From: Burkholderiales bacterium RIFCSPHIGHO2_01_FULL_63_240
GTDB taxonomy: Bacteria > Pseudomonadota > Gammaproteobacteria > Burkholderiales > Burkholderiaceae_C
Reading direction: 5' to 3'
DNA length: 64,000 nt
NCBI GenBank assembly: GCA_001770725.1
Contig: MERU01000009.1
Span: 248,001 to 312,000, forward strand
The notes below the pieces were generated by a model that was not told the origin of the DNA, ran no database searches, and saw only the letters and a program-made list of their open reading frames with translations. Shown in pieces: positions 34,558-43,804 of this stretch; position 1 is the stretch's first letter, and every line of letters starts with the position of its first letter. The position numbers and the translations under genes were made by a program.

Positions 34558-36678
34558 GTGCCCCGCCAGGCCGCTGTGAAAGCCTCTGCCGATGCCGCAC
34601 CCAACCTGTCTGCCCCGCAGAAGGCCATGCATCGCCTGGGCCTGGCGCGCGACATCGACCTGGCCCTGCACCTGCCCCTGCGCTACGAGGACGAGACCGT
34701 CGTCACCCAGCTCAGGCAGGCGCGCGATGGGCAGACCGTGCAGCTCGAAGGCGAGGTGCGCGACAACCGCATCGAGATGCGCGGCAGGCGCCAGCTCATC
34801 CTCAAGTTGGACGACGGCACGGGCGAGGTGCTGCTGCGCTTCCTGAACTTCTACGGCTCGCAGCAAAAGAGCTGGGCGCCCGGTGTGCGCCTGCGCGTGC
34901 GCGGCGAGTTGCGCCACGGGTTTTTCGGGCGCGAGATGGTGCACCCGACCGTGCGCATCGTGCAGGCGGACACGCCGCTGGCGACCTCGCTCACGCCCGT
35001 CTACCCCACTGGCGCGGGCCTGCCTCAGGCCTACCTGCGCAAGGCCATCGAAGCGGCGCTCAAGCGGGCGCCGCTCGACGAGGTGCTGCCCGCGGGCACC
35101 TTGCCGGCGAGCTGGCCCACGCTGCGCCAGTCGCTGCAGTTCCTGCACCACCCGCCGCCCGACGCCTCGCTGGCGGCGCTGACCGAGCACCAGCACCCGG
35201 CCTGGCAACGCCTGAAATTCGAGGAGCTGCTGGCTCAGCAGCTCTCGCGCCTGCAGTCCAAGGCCGAGCGGGCGCACCTGAAGGCGCCGCAGCTGCCCCT
35301 GAAAACCGGTGGGCTGCACGAGCGCCTGCTGGGGGTGCTGCCGTTTGACCTCACCGCCGCGCAGCGCCGCGTGTGCGGCGAGATCGCGCTCGATTTGCAG
35401 CGCCCGCAGCCCATGCACCGCCTGCTGCAGGGCGATGTGGGCTCGGGCAAGACGGTGGTGGCGGCGCTGTCGGCGGCGATCGCCATCGAGGCAGGCTGGC
35501 AGTGCGCGCTGATGGCGCCCACCGAGATCCTGGCCGAGCAGCACTTTCGCAAACTGGTGGGCTGGCTCGAACCCCTGGGCGTGAAGGTGGCCTGGCTGAC
35601 GGGCAGCCTCAAGCCCAAGGCCAAGCGCGAGCAGATCGCCTCGGTGGCTTCGGGCGAGGCGCAGCTGGTGGTCGGCACCCACGCCGTCATCCAGGACCAG
35701 GTCGAATTCGCCAGGCTGGGCCTGGCCCTCATCGACGAGCAGCACCGCTTCGGTGTGGCGCAGCGCCTGCAGTTGCGCCGCAAGCTCGAGAGCACCGAGC
35801 TCGAGCCCCACCTCTTGATGATGAGCGCCACGCCCATCCCGCGCACGCTGGCCATGACCTACCTGGCCGACCTCGAGGTCAGCACCATCGACGAGTTGCC
35901 GCCGGGGCGCACGCCCATCGTCACCAAGGTCTTCGCCGACGGTCGCCGCGAAGAGGTGATCGAGCGCATCCGCGACGAGGTGGCGCGGGGCCGGCAGGTG
36001 TACTGGGTCTGCCCCCTGATCGACGAGACCGAAGACAGCGACCAGACGGCCGATGCCATCGCCGGCCGCGACAGCGCCAAGCGCCCGCCACTGGACCTCA
36101 GCAACGTCACGCAAACCCACCAGGACCTGAGCGAGGCCCTGCCTGGCGTGGGCATCGGCTTGCTGCACGGGCGCCTGCCGGCCGCAGACAAGGCGTCGGT
36201 GATGGAGCAGTTCGCTTCGGCGGCTTTGCAGGTGCTGGTGGCCACCACCGTCATCGAGGTGGGCGTGGACGTGCCCAACGCCAGCCTGATGGTGATCGAA
36301 CACGCCGAGCGCTTCGGCCTGAGCCAGTTGCACCAGTTGCGCGGCCGGGTGGGGCGCGGCGCGGTGGCCAGCGTGTGCGTGCTGCTGTATGCCTCGCCGC
36401 TGTCGGACTCGGGCAAGCAGCGCCTGCGCGCCATGGCCGAGACCACCGACGGCTTCGAGATCTCGCGGCGCGACCTCGAGATCCGCGGGCCGGGCGAGTT
36501 CATGGGCTCGCGCCAGTCGGGTGCGGCGCTGCTGCGCTTTGCCGACCTCAACGAAGACCAGGGCCTGCTGGGCCGCGTGCGCACCGTGGCCGAGCAGCTG
36601 CTGGCACGGCACCCCGAGGCCGCGCAGCGCCACATCCACCGCTGGCTGGGCCAGAAGGCCGAGTACCTGAAGGCTTGA
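34558..36678 (+). CDS. recG: ATP-dependent DNA helicase RecG
   Basis: A 706-residue RecG that remodels stalled forks and branched DNA. The N-terminal wedge/OB domain spans about 50-180. The helicase core has Walker A Gly-Asp-Val-Gly-Ser-Gly-Lys-Thr, Asp-Glu-Gln-His in motif II, Ser-Ala-Thr-Pro-Ile-Pro in motif III, and Gly-Arg-Val-Gly-Arg-Gly in motif VI. The GTG start at 34558 is chosen because AGGAG (34548-34552) lies 5 bases before it; a start at 34465 would add unrelated residues. Confidence 0.95.
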   Translation: MPRQAAVKASADAAPNLSAPQKAMHRLGLARDIDLALHLPLRYEDETVVTQLRQARDGQTVQLEGEVRDNRIEMRGRRQLILKLDDGTGEVLLRFLNFYGSQQKSWAPGVRLRVRGELRHGFFGREMVHPTVRIVQADTPLATSLTPVYPTGAGLPQAYLRKAIEAALKRAPLDEVLPAGTLPASWPTLRQSLQFLHHPPPDASLAALTEHQHPAWQRLKFEELLAQQLSRLQSKAERAHLKAPQLPLKTGGLHERLLGVLPFDLTAAQRRVCGEIALDLQRPQPMHRLLQGDVGSGKTVVAALSAAIAIEAGWQCALMAPTEILAEQHFRKLVGWLEPLGVKVAWLTGSLKPKAKREQIASVASGEAQLVVGTHAVIQDQVEFARLGLALIDEQHRFGVAQRLQLRRKLESTELEPHLLMMSATPIPRTLAMTYLADLEVSTIDELPPGRTPIVTKVFADGRREEVIERIRDEVARGRQVYWVCPLIDETEDSDQTADAIAGRDSAKRPPLDLSNVTQTHQDLSEALPGVGIGLLHGRLPAADKASVMEQFASAALQVLVATTVIEVGVDVPNASLMVIEHAERFGLSQLHQLRGRVGRGAVASVCVLLYASPLSDSGKQRLRAMAETTDGFEISRRDLEIRGPGEFMGSRQSGAALLRFADLNEDQGLLGRVRTVAEQLLARHPEAAQRHIHRWLGQKAEYLKA

Positions 36679-36800
36679 GGGGCGCCCTGGAAGGCCCGAA
36701 GCCCGGCATGGGCATGGGCGGCCGATGGCCGACGTGGTGCTGACTATGATGGATCGCCTTGGCTTGCGATGAGCGCGAGCAGGACGAGGAGGAATTGCCC

Positions 36801-37802
36801 ATGCACCTCTGTGCTGACATCGGTGGCACCCATGCCCGGCTGGCCCTGGCAGAAGTGGCCCATGACCCAAGCGGCATGCCGCGCGTGAAGATCCTGGCCG
36901 TCGAGCGCTACCTGGCCAGCGAGACCGGATCGCTGGCGGTGGCCCTCGAACGGTTTGCCTCGCAATTCCCTGCGCTGTGGCGCATGGGCGTGCGCTCGGC
37001 CTGCTTCGGCGTGGCGGGGCCCGTGGTGGGCGGGCGGGTGCACATGACCAACCTGGACTGGGTGGTCGATGAACGCGAGGTCAGCCGGCAACTCGGTGGC
37101 GTGCCGGTGCGCCTGGTCAACGACTTCGAGGCCGCGGCCCGGGGCATCGATGCGATGGGCGATGACGACCTGTTGTGCCTGCAGGAAGGCTCGGTGCAGC
37201 AGCCGGCGCACCAGCTCGTCATCGGCGCGGGCACCGGTTTGGGCGTGGCTTGGCGCCTGCAGGTCGAGGGCCGGCACCGCGTGTTCCCGGGTGAAGGCGG
37301 GCACATGCGCTTTGCGCCTGCCAGCGAGGTGCAGGACCGCTGCATGGCGCGACTGCGTCGCGAGCTGGGGGGCACGGTGGTCGTGGAAAACGTGGTTTCC
37401 GGGCCTGGCCTGGTGCGCCTGCACGCGGCCATCGCGCAGGACCTGGGCGTGCCTGCCGAGGCGCTCGCGGGGTTGACGGCCAGGGAGATCATGCAACGCG
37501 CCACCTCCGGCCAGGACGAGGTGGCCGCTCAGGCCCTTGACGAGTTCCTGCTGGCCTATGGCGCGGCGGCGGGCAGCGTGGCCTTGATCTCGCTGGCACG
37601 TGGCGGTGTCTTCCTGGCCGGGGGGCTGGCGGCGCGCTGGCCGCAGTGCATGCAGCGGGGGGCTTTCATGCGGGGGTTTCGCCTGCCCGGGCCTTACCAG
37701 GCCATGCTGGCGTCCTGGCCCGTGCACATCGTGCTCAACCCTGACCTGGGCCTGCTGGGGGCGGCGCTGGCTGCGCGTGAGCAGGGGAGCGATGGCGGCT
37801 GA
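36801..37802 (+). CDS. glk: Glucokinase
   Basis: A 333-residue ROK-like/Glk-type glucokinase that phosphorylates glucose with ATP. It shows Ala-Asp-Ile-Gly-Gly-Thr-His-Ala-Arg at the N-terminus, Val-Asn-Asp-Phe-Glu-Ala for the catalytic Asp, Gly-Ala-Gly-Thr-Gly-Leu-Gly, and Gly-Glu-Gly-Gly-His-Met. The ATG at 36801 has a strong GAGGAGGA site upstream. Its 3' end overlaps the end of the convergent otsB gene by 68 bases. Placed beside the trehalose genes, it may use glucose released by the nearby GH15 hydrolase. Confidence 0.92.
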   Translation: MHLCADIGGTHARLALAEVAHDPSGMPRVKILAVERYLASETGSLAVALERFASQFPALWRMGVRSACFGVAGPVVGGRVHMTNLDWVVDEREVSRQLGGVPVRLVNDFEAAARGIDAMGDDDLLCLQEGSVQQPAHQLVIGAGTGLGVAWRLQVEGRHRVFPGEGGHMRFAPASEVQDRCMARLRRELGGTVVVENVVSGPGLVRLHAAIAQDLGVPAEALAGLTAREIMQRATSGQDEVAAQALDEFLLAYGAAAGSVALISLARGGVFLAGGLAARWPQCMQRGAFMRGFRLPGPYQAMLASWPVHIVLNPDLGLLGAALAAREQGSDGG

Positions 37803-38559
37803 GCGCGTTCAGCAACTCCTGCAACAGGGGGGCCATCTCGACGTGGCTGTCCAGGAAGAAGCGGGCGCTTGAGGTCGGGTGGTCGCGCCCGATGCGCACC
37901 GTCAGCCAGTCGGCGGGCACTTTCTCGAACACCGGCTCGTCGTTGACATCGTCACCGATGAACACCCCTTGGCGGCAGCCCAGCCGCAGGGCCAGGTGAT
38001 TCACGGCATCGCCCTTGTCGGGGGCGGTCGCCGACACGATGTTGACCACGCACTTGCCGCCGAACGTGCGCAGGCCATCCGGCAGGGCCAGGGTCAGCGC
38101 CCGGATGAGGCTCAGGGCCCCTGCCTGGTCGGGGGCCAGCCGGTGGTGCAGGGCCAGCGATTGGCCCTTGTCTTCCAGTTGCACGCCGGCTAGGTCGAGT
38201 GCGGCCCGGTGCTCGGTCAGCAGGGCGCGGGCCGGCTCCAGCGCGGCCAGCCAGTCCGTGGCGGCTTGCGTGGCCTGCCAGTCCGGTGGGGGCTCGGCCC
38301 CGTGGTTGCCGATGATGCAGCGCGGCTCGAAGCCCAGCCGGTGGCGCACGTCCGCCACGCTGCGGCCCGTGACGACGGCGGTGGGCAGCACCTCGGCCAG
38401 TTGGCCCAGCCGCAAGCGCAGGCTCAGCGGCACCTGGGCGTCGTCCGGCCGCGCAACGATGGGTGCCAGGGTGCCGTCGAAATCGAAGGCGAGGAGAGGG
38501 TGGCCGGCCATCACGGTGTCGATGGCCTGTTGTCCTTCGCGAGAAAACAGGTGCTTCAT
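37735..38559 (-). CDS. otsB: Trehalose-6-phosphate phosphatase
   Basis: A 274-residue HAD-family phosphatase that converts trehalose-6-phosphate to trehalose. It has the nucleophile motif Phe-Asp-Phe-Asp-Gly-Thr-Leu, the Val-Val-Thr-Gly-Arg motif II, Gly-Asn-His-Gly-Ala-Glu, and the motif IV Gly-Asp-Asp-Val-Asn-Asp-Glu. Start at 38559, 11 bases after the otsA stop. Its last 68 bases overlap the glk 3' end in antisense. The Pro/Ala-rich C-terminal tail lies in this overlap. Confidence 0.93.
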   Translation of the reverse strand: MKHLFSREGQQAIDTVMAGHPLLAFDFDGTLAPIVARPDDAQVPLSLRLRLGQLAEVLPTAVVTGRSVADVRHRLGFEPRCIIGNHGAEPPPDWQATQAATDWLAALEPARALLTEHRAALDLAGVQLEDKGQSLALHHRLAPDQAGALSLIRALTLALPDGLRTFGGKCVVNIVSATAPDKGDAVNHLALRLGCRQGVFIGDDVNDEPVFEKVPADWLTVRIGRDHPTSSARFFLDSHVEMAPLLQELLNALSRHRSPAHAQPAPPPAGPGQG

Positions 38560-38570
38560 GGTGGTTGCTG

Positions 38571-40814
38571 TCAGGCGGTGGTCTGGTGTTGCTTGAGTCG
38601 GGCCTCGATGCGCTCGCGCAGGCGCCATCGGCCCGCGTCGGTGAGCATGCGTCCTGCCCAGCGGTAGACGTTGGCCTCGCGGATGGTCATGCGCAGGCTG
38701 GCCATGCGCTCGCGCTGCTCGGCCTCTGGCATGGTCAGGGCCCGGTGCAGGGCTTCGGCGGTTTCCTCCACGTGATATGGGTTGACGATGAGCGCTTCCT
38801 GCAATTCCCGCGCCGCACCGGCAAAGCGGCTGAGGATCAGCACGCCGCGCTCGTCGTCGCGGGCGGCAGCGAACTCCTTGCACACCAGGTTCATGCCATC
38901 GTGCAGGCTGGTCACGACGCAGACATCGGCGGCGCGGTACAGCACGTTGACCTGCTCGGGCTCGTGGTGTTCGGCCAGTAGCCGCACAGGCGCGATGCCG
39001 TCCTTGGAAAAGCGGGTGTTGATGCGGTCGGCCGTGCGTTGCACCCGCTGCTGGAACTCCCGGTATTCCTCCAGTGCGCCGCGGGTGGGGGCCGCCACCT
39101 GCACGAAGCTCACGTGCCCGATCCATTCGGGGTGCTGCTCCAGCAGTCGCTCGACGGCGTAGAGGCGCTCCAGGATGCCCTTGGTGTAGTCGAAGCGGTC
39201 CACGCCCAGCACGATGCGGTGGTCTGCGGGCACGCCCAGCATCTCGCTGACCTGGGCGCGGCAGGCGGCCACCTCGGGCCAGGCCTGGCGTTGGGCATCG
39301 GTGGGCCAGGCGATCGAGATGGGGTAGCTCTCGATCAGGGTGTCGCGTTCCTGGTGAGAGATGGTCGAGTGCTCGTGCTCGATGCGGGCCTCGAGGTAGC
39401 GGTCCACCGTCTCGATGAAGTTCTTGCAGTGATAGCGCGTGTGAAAGCCCAGGATGGTGCTGCCCAGCATGCCGCGCAGGATCTCCTGCCGCCATGGGCA
39501 GATGCCGAAGGACTCGGGGTTGGGCCAGGGGATGTGCCAGAACGTGATGATGGTGGCGCGTGGCAGCTTCTCGCGCACCATGGCCGGCAGCAGGGCGAAG
39601 TGGTAGTCCTGCACCAGCACCACGGGGTCCTCGCTGCGGGCTTCTGCCACCACCGCGTCGGCGAAGCGCTGGTTGACGGTTCGGTAGTGCTGCCAGTCCG
39701 ATTCGCGGAACACCGGCCGCACGTGGGCCACGTGACACAACGGCCACAGGCCCTCGTTGGCCAGGCCGAGGTAGTAGCCCTGTTCCTCCTCGGGGCTCAG
39801 CCAGATGCGGCGCAGGGTGTAGTCCTGCTGTTGCGGCGGCACGCGCACCCGGTCGTGTTCGTCGACGTTCTGTGCGTCCGCGCTGCCGCTGCCGTGTGCG
39901 ATCCAGGTGCCCGAGCAGGCGCGCATCACGGGCTCGACGGCCGTGACCAGGCCACTGGCCGGGCGCTTGAGGATCACGCCGTTGGGGCCCTGGTCATGAA
40001 TGTAGGGCTCGCGGTTGGAGACGACGATCAGCTCGTCGCCGCGCAGCTGTGACTTCAACAGGCTGCGCAGGCGCTCGGGCGTCCATTCGGCTTCGGGGCC
40101 CAGGCCACGCCGGTACTCGTCTTCCAGGTTGCGCAGGCGGGCTCGCAGGTCCACGGCAAGGGGAGCGAGTTCGGGGGCGTTGCGCAACGTGGGTGGGGTG
40201 ATCAGGCCTTCGCCACTGAGCAGGGCGCGTGCACCCTGGATCCAGCCACGCCACGTCAGTTGCGCCACCACCATGGTGATCAGCGCGATGATCAGCCCCA
40301 GTCCGGCCAGCAGCAGTTGCAGGTAGTGTTGCGTGTCCTTGCTGCGCCGCTCGATGAAGCTCATGTCGTGCAGCAGCACCAGCTCCGCGAGTTGCTGCCC
40401 ATGCGCATCGCTGATCGGGTAGAGGCTGACCTGCACCCCGCCACCGTCGAGTTGCATGCGTGCGCTGTCGCGTGAGGCGGCCTGACGCAGCTGGCTGCAG
40501 GGCATGTTGTCGGGCAGGGCGGCGGTGTGGAGCAGCGGGGTCTCCTGCTCGCCACACAAGCCGATGGCCACCAGGCGCTCGTCCTGCAGAACCCGATCGA
40601 ACAGCGTCTGCAGCCGCTGGTTGTTGTCGCCCGAGAGGTGATCGGCGATCGCGTCCGACAAGGTGTTGGCCACCAGCGATCCGCGCAGCGTGACGTCGCG
40701 TGCGAACCAGTGCAGCATCAATTTGTCCATCAGCGGCAGGGCCAGGTAGGCCGTGACCAGCATGGTGGCGACCAACGGCAGCAGAAAGCGCAGCTGCATG
40801 CGAAAGGTGTTCAT
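38571..40814 (-). CDS. otsA: Membrane-anchored trehalose-6-phosphate synthase
   Basis: A 747-residue protein, about 270 residues longer than E. coli OtsA. The N-terminus has a membrane helix (8-28), a periplasmic stretch (about 30-162), a second helix (164-186) and a HAMP-like linker (about 187-235), the layout of a sensor protein. From about residue 260 it is a GT20 glycosyltransferase: Val-Val-Ser-Asn-Arg-Glu-Pro, Val-Gln-Asp-Tyr-His-Phe, Val-Asp-Arg-Phe-Asp-Tyr-Thr-Lys-Gly and Asp-Gly-Met-Asn-Leu-Val-x2-Glu. It makes trehalose-6-phosphate from UDP-glucose and glucose-6-phosphate. AGAAGGG lies before the ATG at 40814. Confidence 0.9.
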   Translation of the reverse strand: MNTFRMQLRFLLPLVATMLVTAYLALPLMDKLMLHWFARDVTLRGSLVANTLSDAIADHLSGDNNQRLQTLFDRVLQDERLVAIGLCGEQETPLLHTAALPDNMPCSQLRQAASRDSARMQLDGGGVQVSLYPISDAHGQQLAELVLLHDMSFIERRSKDTQHYLQLLLAGLGLIIALITMVVAQLTWRGWIQGARALLSGEGLITPPTLRNAPELAPLAVDLRARLRNLEDEYRRGLGPEAEWTPERLRSLLKSQLRGDELIVVSNREPYIHDQGPNGVILKRPASGLVTAVEPVMRACSGTWIAHGSGSADAQNVDEHDRVRVPPQQQDYTLRRIWLSPEEEQGYYLGLANEGLWPLCHVAHVRPVFRESDWQHYRTVNQRFADAVVAEARSEDPVVLVQDYHFALLPAMVREKLPRATIITFWHIPWPNPESFGICPWRQEILRGMLGSTILGFHTRYHCKNFIETVDRYLEARIEHEHSTISHQERDTLIESYPISIAWPTDAQRQAWPEVAACRAQVSEMLGVPADHRIVLGVDRFDYTKGILERLYAVERLLEQHPEWIGHVSFVQVAAPTRGALEEYREFQQRVQRTADRINTRFSKDGIAPVRLLAEHHEPEQVNVLYRAADVCVVTSLHDGMNLVCKEFAAARDDERGVLILSRFAGAARELQEALIVNPYHVEETAEALHRALTMPEAEQRERMASLRMTIREANVYRWAGRMLTDAGRWRLRERIEARLKQHQTTA

Positions 40815-40937
40815 CGATGACCCTTCTGTCAGTGACGGCATCAAGCGCGGTGTTCCGATGCGCATGTTGCTTGAATAACCTTGCAGGCGAGGTCGCAGCT
40901 GTGACCTTTTGTTTCTCCATCTCAGGAGCTCGCGCCC

Positions 40938-42749
40938 ATGTCCAAGGATCCACTCGATCGTCAGGCTTCGTTGAACCTGGCCCTGATTGGCAACTGCAGC
41001 ATCAGTGCCTTGGTTGACGATCGCGCCCGCATGGTGTGGGCTTGCATGCCCCGCTTCGATGGTGACCCGGTGTTCCATGCGATCCTCGACTCCGCCGATG
41101 GCATCGGCCACGAGGGCCTCATGGAGGTCGAGCTCGAGGGCCTGCAGCGCTGGGAGCAGTTCTATGACGAGGGGACGGCCATCGTGCGCACGCGCCTGTT
41201 CGATGCCGAGGGCCAGGGCATCGAGGTGGTGGACTTCGCGCCTCGGTTCGTCGTGCGCGACCGCACCTTCCGCCCCGCGCAGCTGGTTCGCCGCATCCAC
41301 CCCATCGGTGGACACCCGCGCGTGAAGGTGCGCGTGCGACCAGGTGCCCGCTGGGGGACGGTCGAGCCGCAGCGCACCCGTGGCAGCCACCACTTGCGCT
41401 TTGTTGCACCCGACTGGGTGCTGCGCCTGACCACCAATGCGCCCCTGACCTACGTGGTCGATGAAAGCTGGTTTTCCCTGGCCGGTCCGGTGAGCTTCCT
41501 GCTTGGCCCCGATGAAACGCTGGAAGGCGGCATCGAGAACACGGCGCGCGACTTCGAGGAGCAGACCGGCCTGCACTGGCGTCAGTGGACGCGCCGGCTG
41601 GCCTTGCCCTTCGAGTGGCAGGAGGCTGTCATCCGCGCAGCCATCACGCTCAAGCTGTGCCAGTTCGAGGAGACCGGGGCCATCGTCGCGGCCATGACCA
41701 CCAGCATCCCCGAAGCGCCGGGCAGCCAGCGCAACTGGGACTACCGCTACTGCTGGATCCGCGATGCCTTCTTTGTGGTGCGCGCGCTCAACAGCCTGTC
41801 CGAGGTCGGCACCATGGAGAACTACCTCAGCTGGTTGCAGGACGTGGTGCGCGGGGTCGACGAAGGCCATGTGCAGCCGCTGTACGGCCTGGGCCTGGAG
41901 CCGCAACTGCCCGAGCAGTGCCTGACGAACCTGAGCGGTTACCGGGGCATGGGGCCGGTGCGGGTGGGCAACCAGGCGCACGAGCACTTCCAGCACGACG
42001 TGTACGGCAACATCGTGCTGGGGGCGGCCCAGTCCTTTCACGATCACCGCCTGTTCCGGCGTGCCGACGTGCACGACTTCGCCGTGCTCGAGCGCATGGG
42101 CGAGCGAGCCTGGTTGCTGCATGACCAGCCCGATGCCGGCATGTGGGAGCTGCGAACCCGCTCCCGCGTGCACACCTCGTCGTCGCTGATGTGCTGGGCC
42201 GCCTGTGACCGGCTGGCCAAGATCGCCATGGCCTTGGGGCGCGAGGACCGCGGGCCGCACTGGGCCCAGCGCGCGCAGGTCATCCGCGACAAGATCCTGG
42301 CCCAGGCCTGGAACCACGACCGTCAGGCCTTCGTGGAAAGCTTTGGCGGGCGCGACCTCGATGCCAGCGTGCTGCTGATGTGCGAGGTCGGTTTCATCTC
42401 GCCACAGGACCCACGCTTCGTCTCGACCGTGAGCGCGCTGGAAGACGCACTGTGCGACGGGCCCTTCATGCGCCGCTACGAGGCCCCCGATGACTTCGGC
42501 CGCCCGGAGACGGCCTTCAACGTCTGCACCTTCTGGCGCATCGATGCCCTGGCGCGCATCGGCCGCACCGAGCAGGCCCGCGAGATCTTCGAGTCCATGC
42601 TGGCCTGTCGCAACCACGTGGGCCTGCTGTCCGAAGACATCTCGCCCAAGAGCGGCGAGCTGTGGGGCAACTTCCCGCAGACCTATTCGATGGTCGGCAT
42701 CATCAACGGGGCGGTGCGGCTGTCGCGACCCTGGGATGACATGGTCTGA
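40938..42749 (+). CDS. Glycoside hydrolase family 15 protein (glucoamylase/trehalase-like)
   Basis: A 603-residue GH15 enzyme with an N-terminal beta-sandwich and a C-terminal (alpha/alpha)6 barrel. Typical motifs are Asn-Trp-Asp-Tyr-Arg-Tyr-Cys-Trp-Ile-Arg-Asp with the substrate-binding Arg-Asp, and the second acid in Leu-Ser-Glu-Asp-Ile. The closing Gly-Glu-Leu-Trp-Gly-Asn-Phe-Pro-Gln-Thr-Tyr-Ser motif is also present. GH15 members hydrolyse terminal glucosidic bonds; bacterial ones include acid trehalases. It is divergent from otsA with about 123 bases between, so trehalose breakdown is a reasonable inference. Confidence 0.9.
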   Translation: MSKDPLDRQASLNLALIGNCSISALVDDRARMVWACMPRFDGDPVFHAILDSADGIGHEGLMEVELEGLQRWEQFYDEGTAIVRTRLFDAEGQGIEVVDFAPRFVVRDRTFRPAQLVRRIHPIGGHPRVKVRVRPGARWGTVEPQRTRGSHHLRFVAPDWVLRLTTNAPLTYVVDESWFSLAGPVSFLLGPDETLEGGIENTARDFEEQTGLHWRQWTRRLALPFEWQEAVIRAAITLKLCQFEETGAIVAAMTTSIPEAPGSQRNWDYRYCWIRDAFFVVRALNSLSEVGTMENYLSWLQDVVRGVDEGHVQPLYGLGLEPQLPEQCLTNLSGYRGMGPVRVGNQAHEHFQHDVYGNIVLGAAQSFHDHRLFRRADVHDFAVLERMGERAWLLHDQPDAGMWELRTRSRVHTSSSLMCWAACDRLAKIAMALGREDRGPHWAQRAQVIRDKILAQAWNHDRQAFVESFGGRDLDASVLLMCEVGFISPQDPRFVSTVSALEDALCDGPFMRRYEAPDDFGRPETAFNVCTFWRIDALARIGRTEQAREIFESMLACRNHVGLLSEDISPKSGELWGNFPQTYSMVGIINGAVRLSRPWDDMV

Positions 42750-42798
42750 GCGCATGCCGCCTGCGGAGCAGGCAGGAGGGCTGCCTTAAGATGCCGGC

Positions 42799-43722
42799 AT
42801 GACCCTGACCGAACTCCGCTACATCGTGGCCGTGGCACGCGAGCGCCATTTCGGGCGTGCCGCCGAGGCCTGCTTCGTGTCCCAGCCGACGCTGTCCGTG
42901 GCCGTCAAGAAGCTCGAGGAAGAACTCGACGTCAAGCTCTTCGAGCGAGGCAGCAACGAAGTCAGCGTCACGCCGCTGGGCGACGAAATCATCCGCCAGG
43001 CCCAGTCGGTGCTGGAGCAAGCCCAGTCCATCAAGGAGATCGCCAAGCGCGGCAAGGACCCGCTGGCCGGCCCACTGCGCCTGGGCGTGATCTACACCAT
43101 CGGCCCCTACCTGCTGCCCGACCTGGTGCGCAACGCCATCGCGCAGGTGCCGCAGATGCCGCTGATGCTGCAGGAGAACTTCACGGCGAGGCTGCTGGAC
43201 ATGCTGCGCTCGGGCGAACTCGACTGCGCCATCCTGGCCGAGCCTTTCCCGGACACCAACCTGGCCCTGGCGCCGCTGTACGACGAGCCCTTCCTGGTGG
43301 CCGTGCCGCGCACGCACCCGCTGGCCAGCCACGAGCGCATCAACGCCGAAGCACTCAAGCAGGAGACGATGTTGCTGCTGGGTACGGGGCATTGCTTTCG
43401 CGACCACGTGCTCGAGGTCTGTCCCGAGTTCGCCCGCTTTTCGAGCAACGCCGAAGGCATCCGCAAGAGCTTCGAGGGCTCGTCACTGGAGACCATCAAG
43501 CACATGGTGGCCGCCGGCATGGGCGTGACGGTGGTGCCCCAGCTGTCGGTGCCACGCGAGCCGCACCCGCACATCGCCTACATCCCGTTCGAGGAGCCGG
43601 TGCCCACGCGCCGGGTCGTGCTGGCATGGCGCCGCAGCTTCACGCGATATGAAGCCATCGCGGCCCTGCGCAACGCCGTCTACGCCTGCCCGCTCGATGG
43701 AGTGCAGCGCCTGACGCATTGA
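42799..43722 (+). CDS. oxyR: Hydrogen-peroxide regulator OxyR
   Basis: A 307-residue LysR-family regulator. The N-terminal helix-turn-helix is followed by a peroxide-sensing domain. Cys199 and Cys208 (Gly-His-Cys-Phe-Arg-Asp-His-Val-Leu-Glu-Val-Cys) match E. coli OxyR numbering exactly, and the Gly-Thr-Gly-His context is conserved. Peroxide oxidises Cys199 and a disulfide forms, activating catalase and other targets. It is 49 bases after the GH15 gene; in several proteobacteria oxyR is next to recG. Confidence 0.95.
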   Translation: MTLTELRYIVAVARERHFGRAAEACFVSQPTLSVAVKKLEEELDVKLFERGSNEVSVTPLGDEIIRQAQSVLEQAQSIKEIAKRGKDPLAGPLRLGVIYTIGPYLLPDLVRNAIAQVPQMPLMLQENFTARLLDMLRSGELDCAILAEPFPDTNLALAPLYDEPFLVAVPRTHPLASHERINAEALKQETMLLLGTGHCFRDHVLEVCPEFARFSSNAEGIRKSFEGSSLETIKHMVAAGMGVTVVPQLSVPREPHPHIAYIPFEEPVPTRRVVLAWRRSFTRYEAIAALRNAVYACPLDGVQRLTH

Positions 43723-43778
43723 GGCATCGGCGCTGAGCGATCTGCACCGAGCGATCGCCACGCAGCGGCGCTCTCTCC

Positions 43779-43804
43779 GGCCGATGGGTCAGGCCGATGG
43801 GTCA
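43779..43804 (+). repeat. 13-base tandem duplication
   Basis: GGCCGATGGGTCA occurs twice in direct tandem (43779-43791 and 43792-43804), with a degenerate third copy after. The repeat covers the end of the minus-strand membrane-protein gene and its stop codon, so a change in copy number would alter its C-terminus. Confidence 0.85.

Noticed and set aside
40815-42755. In-frame upstream extension of otsA
   Set aside because: It is antisense to the GH15 gene and low in family-like sequence. The true start at 40814 has a ribosome site and a clean membrane helix.
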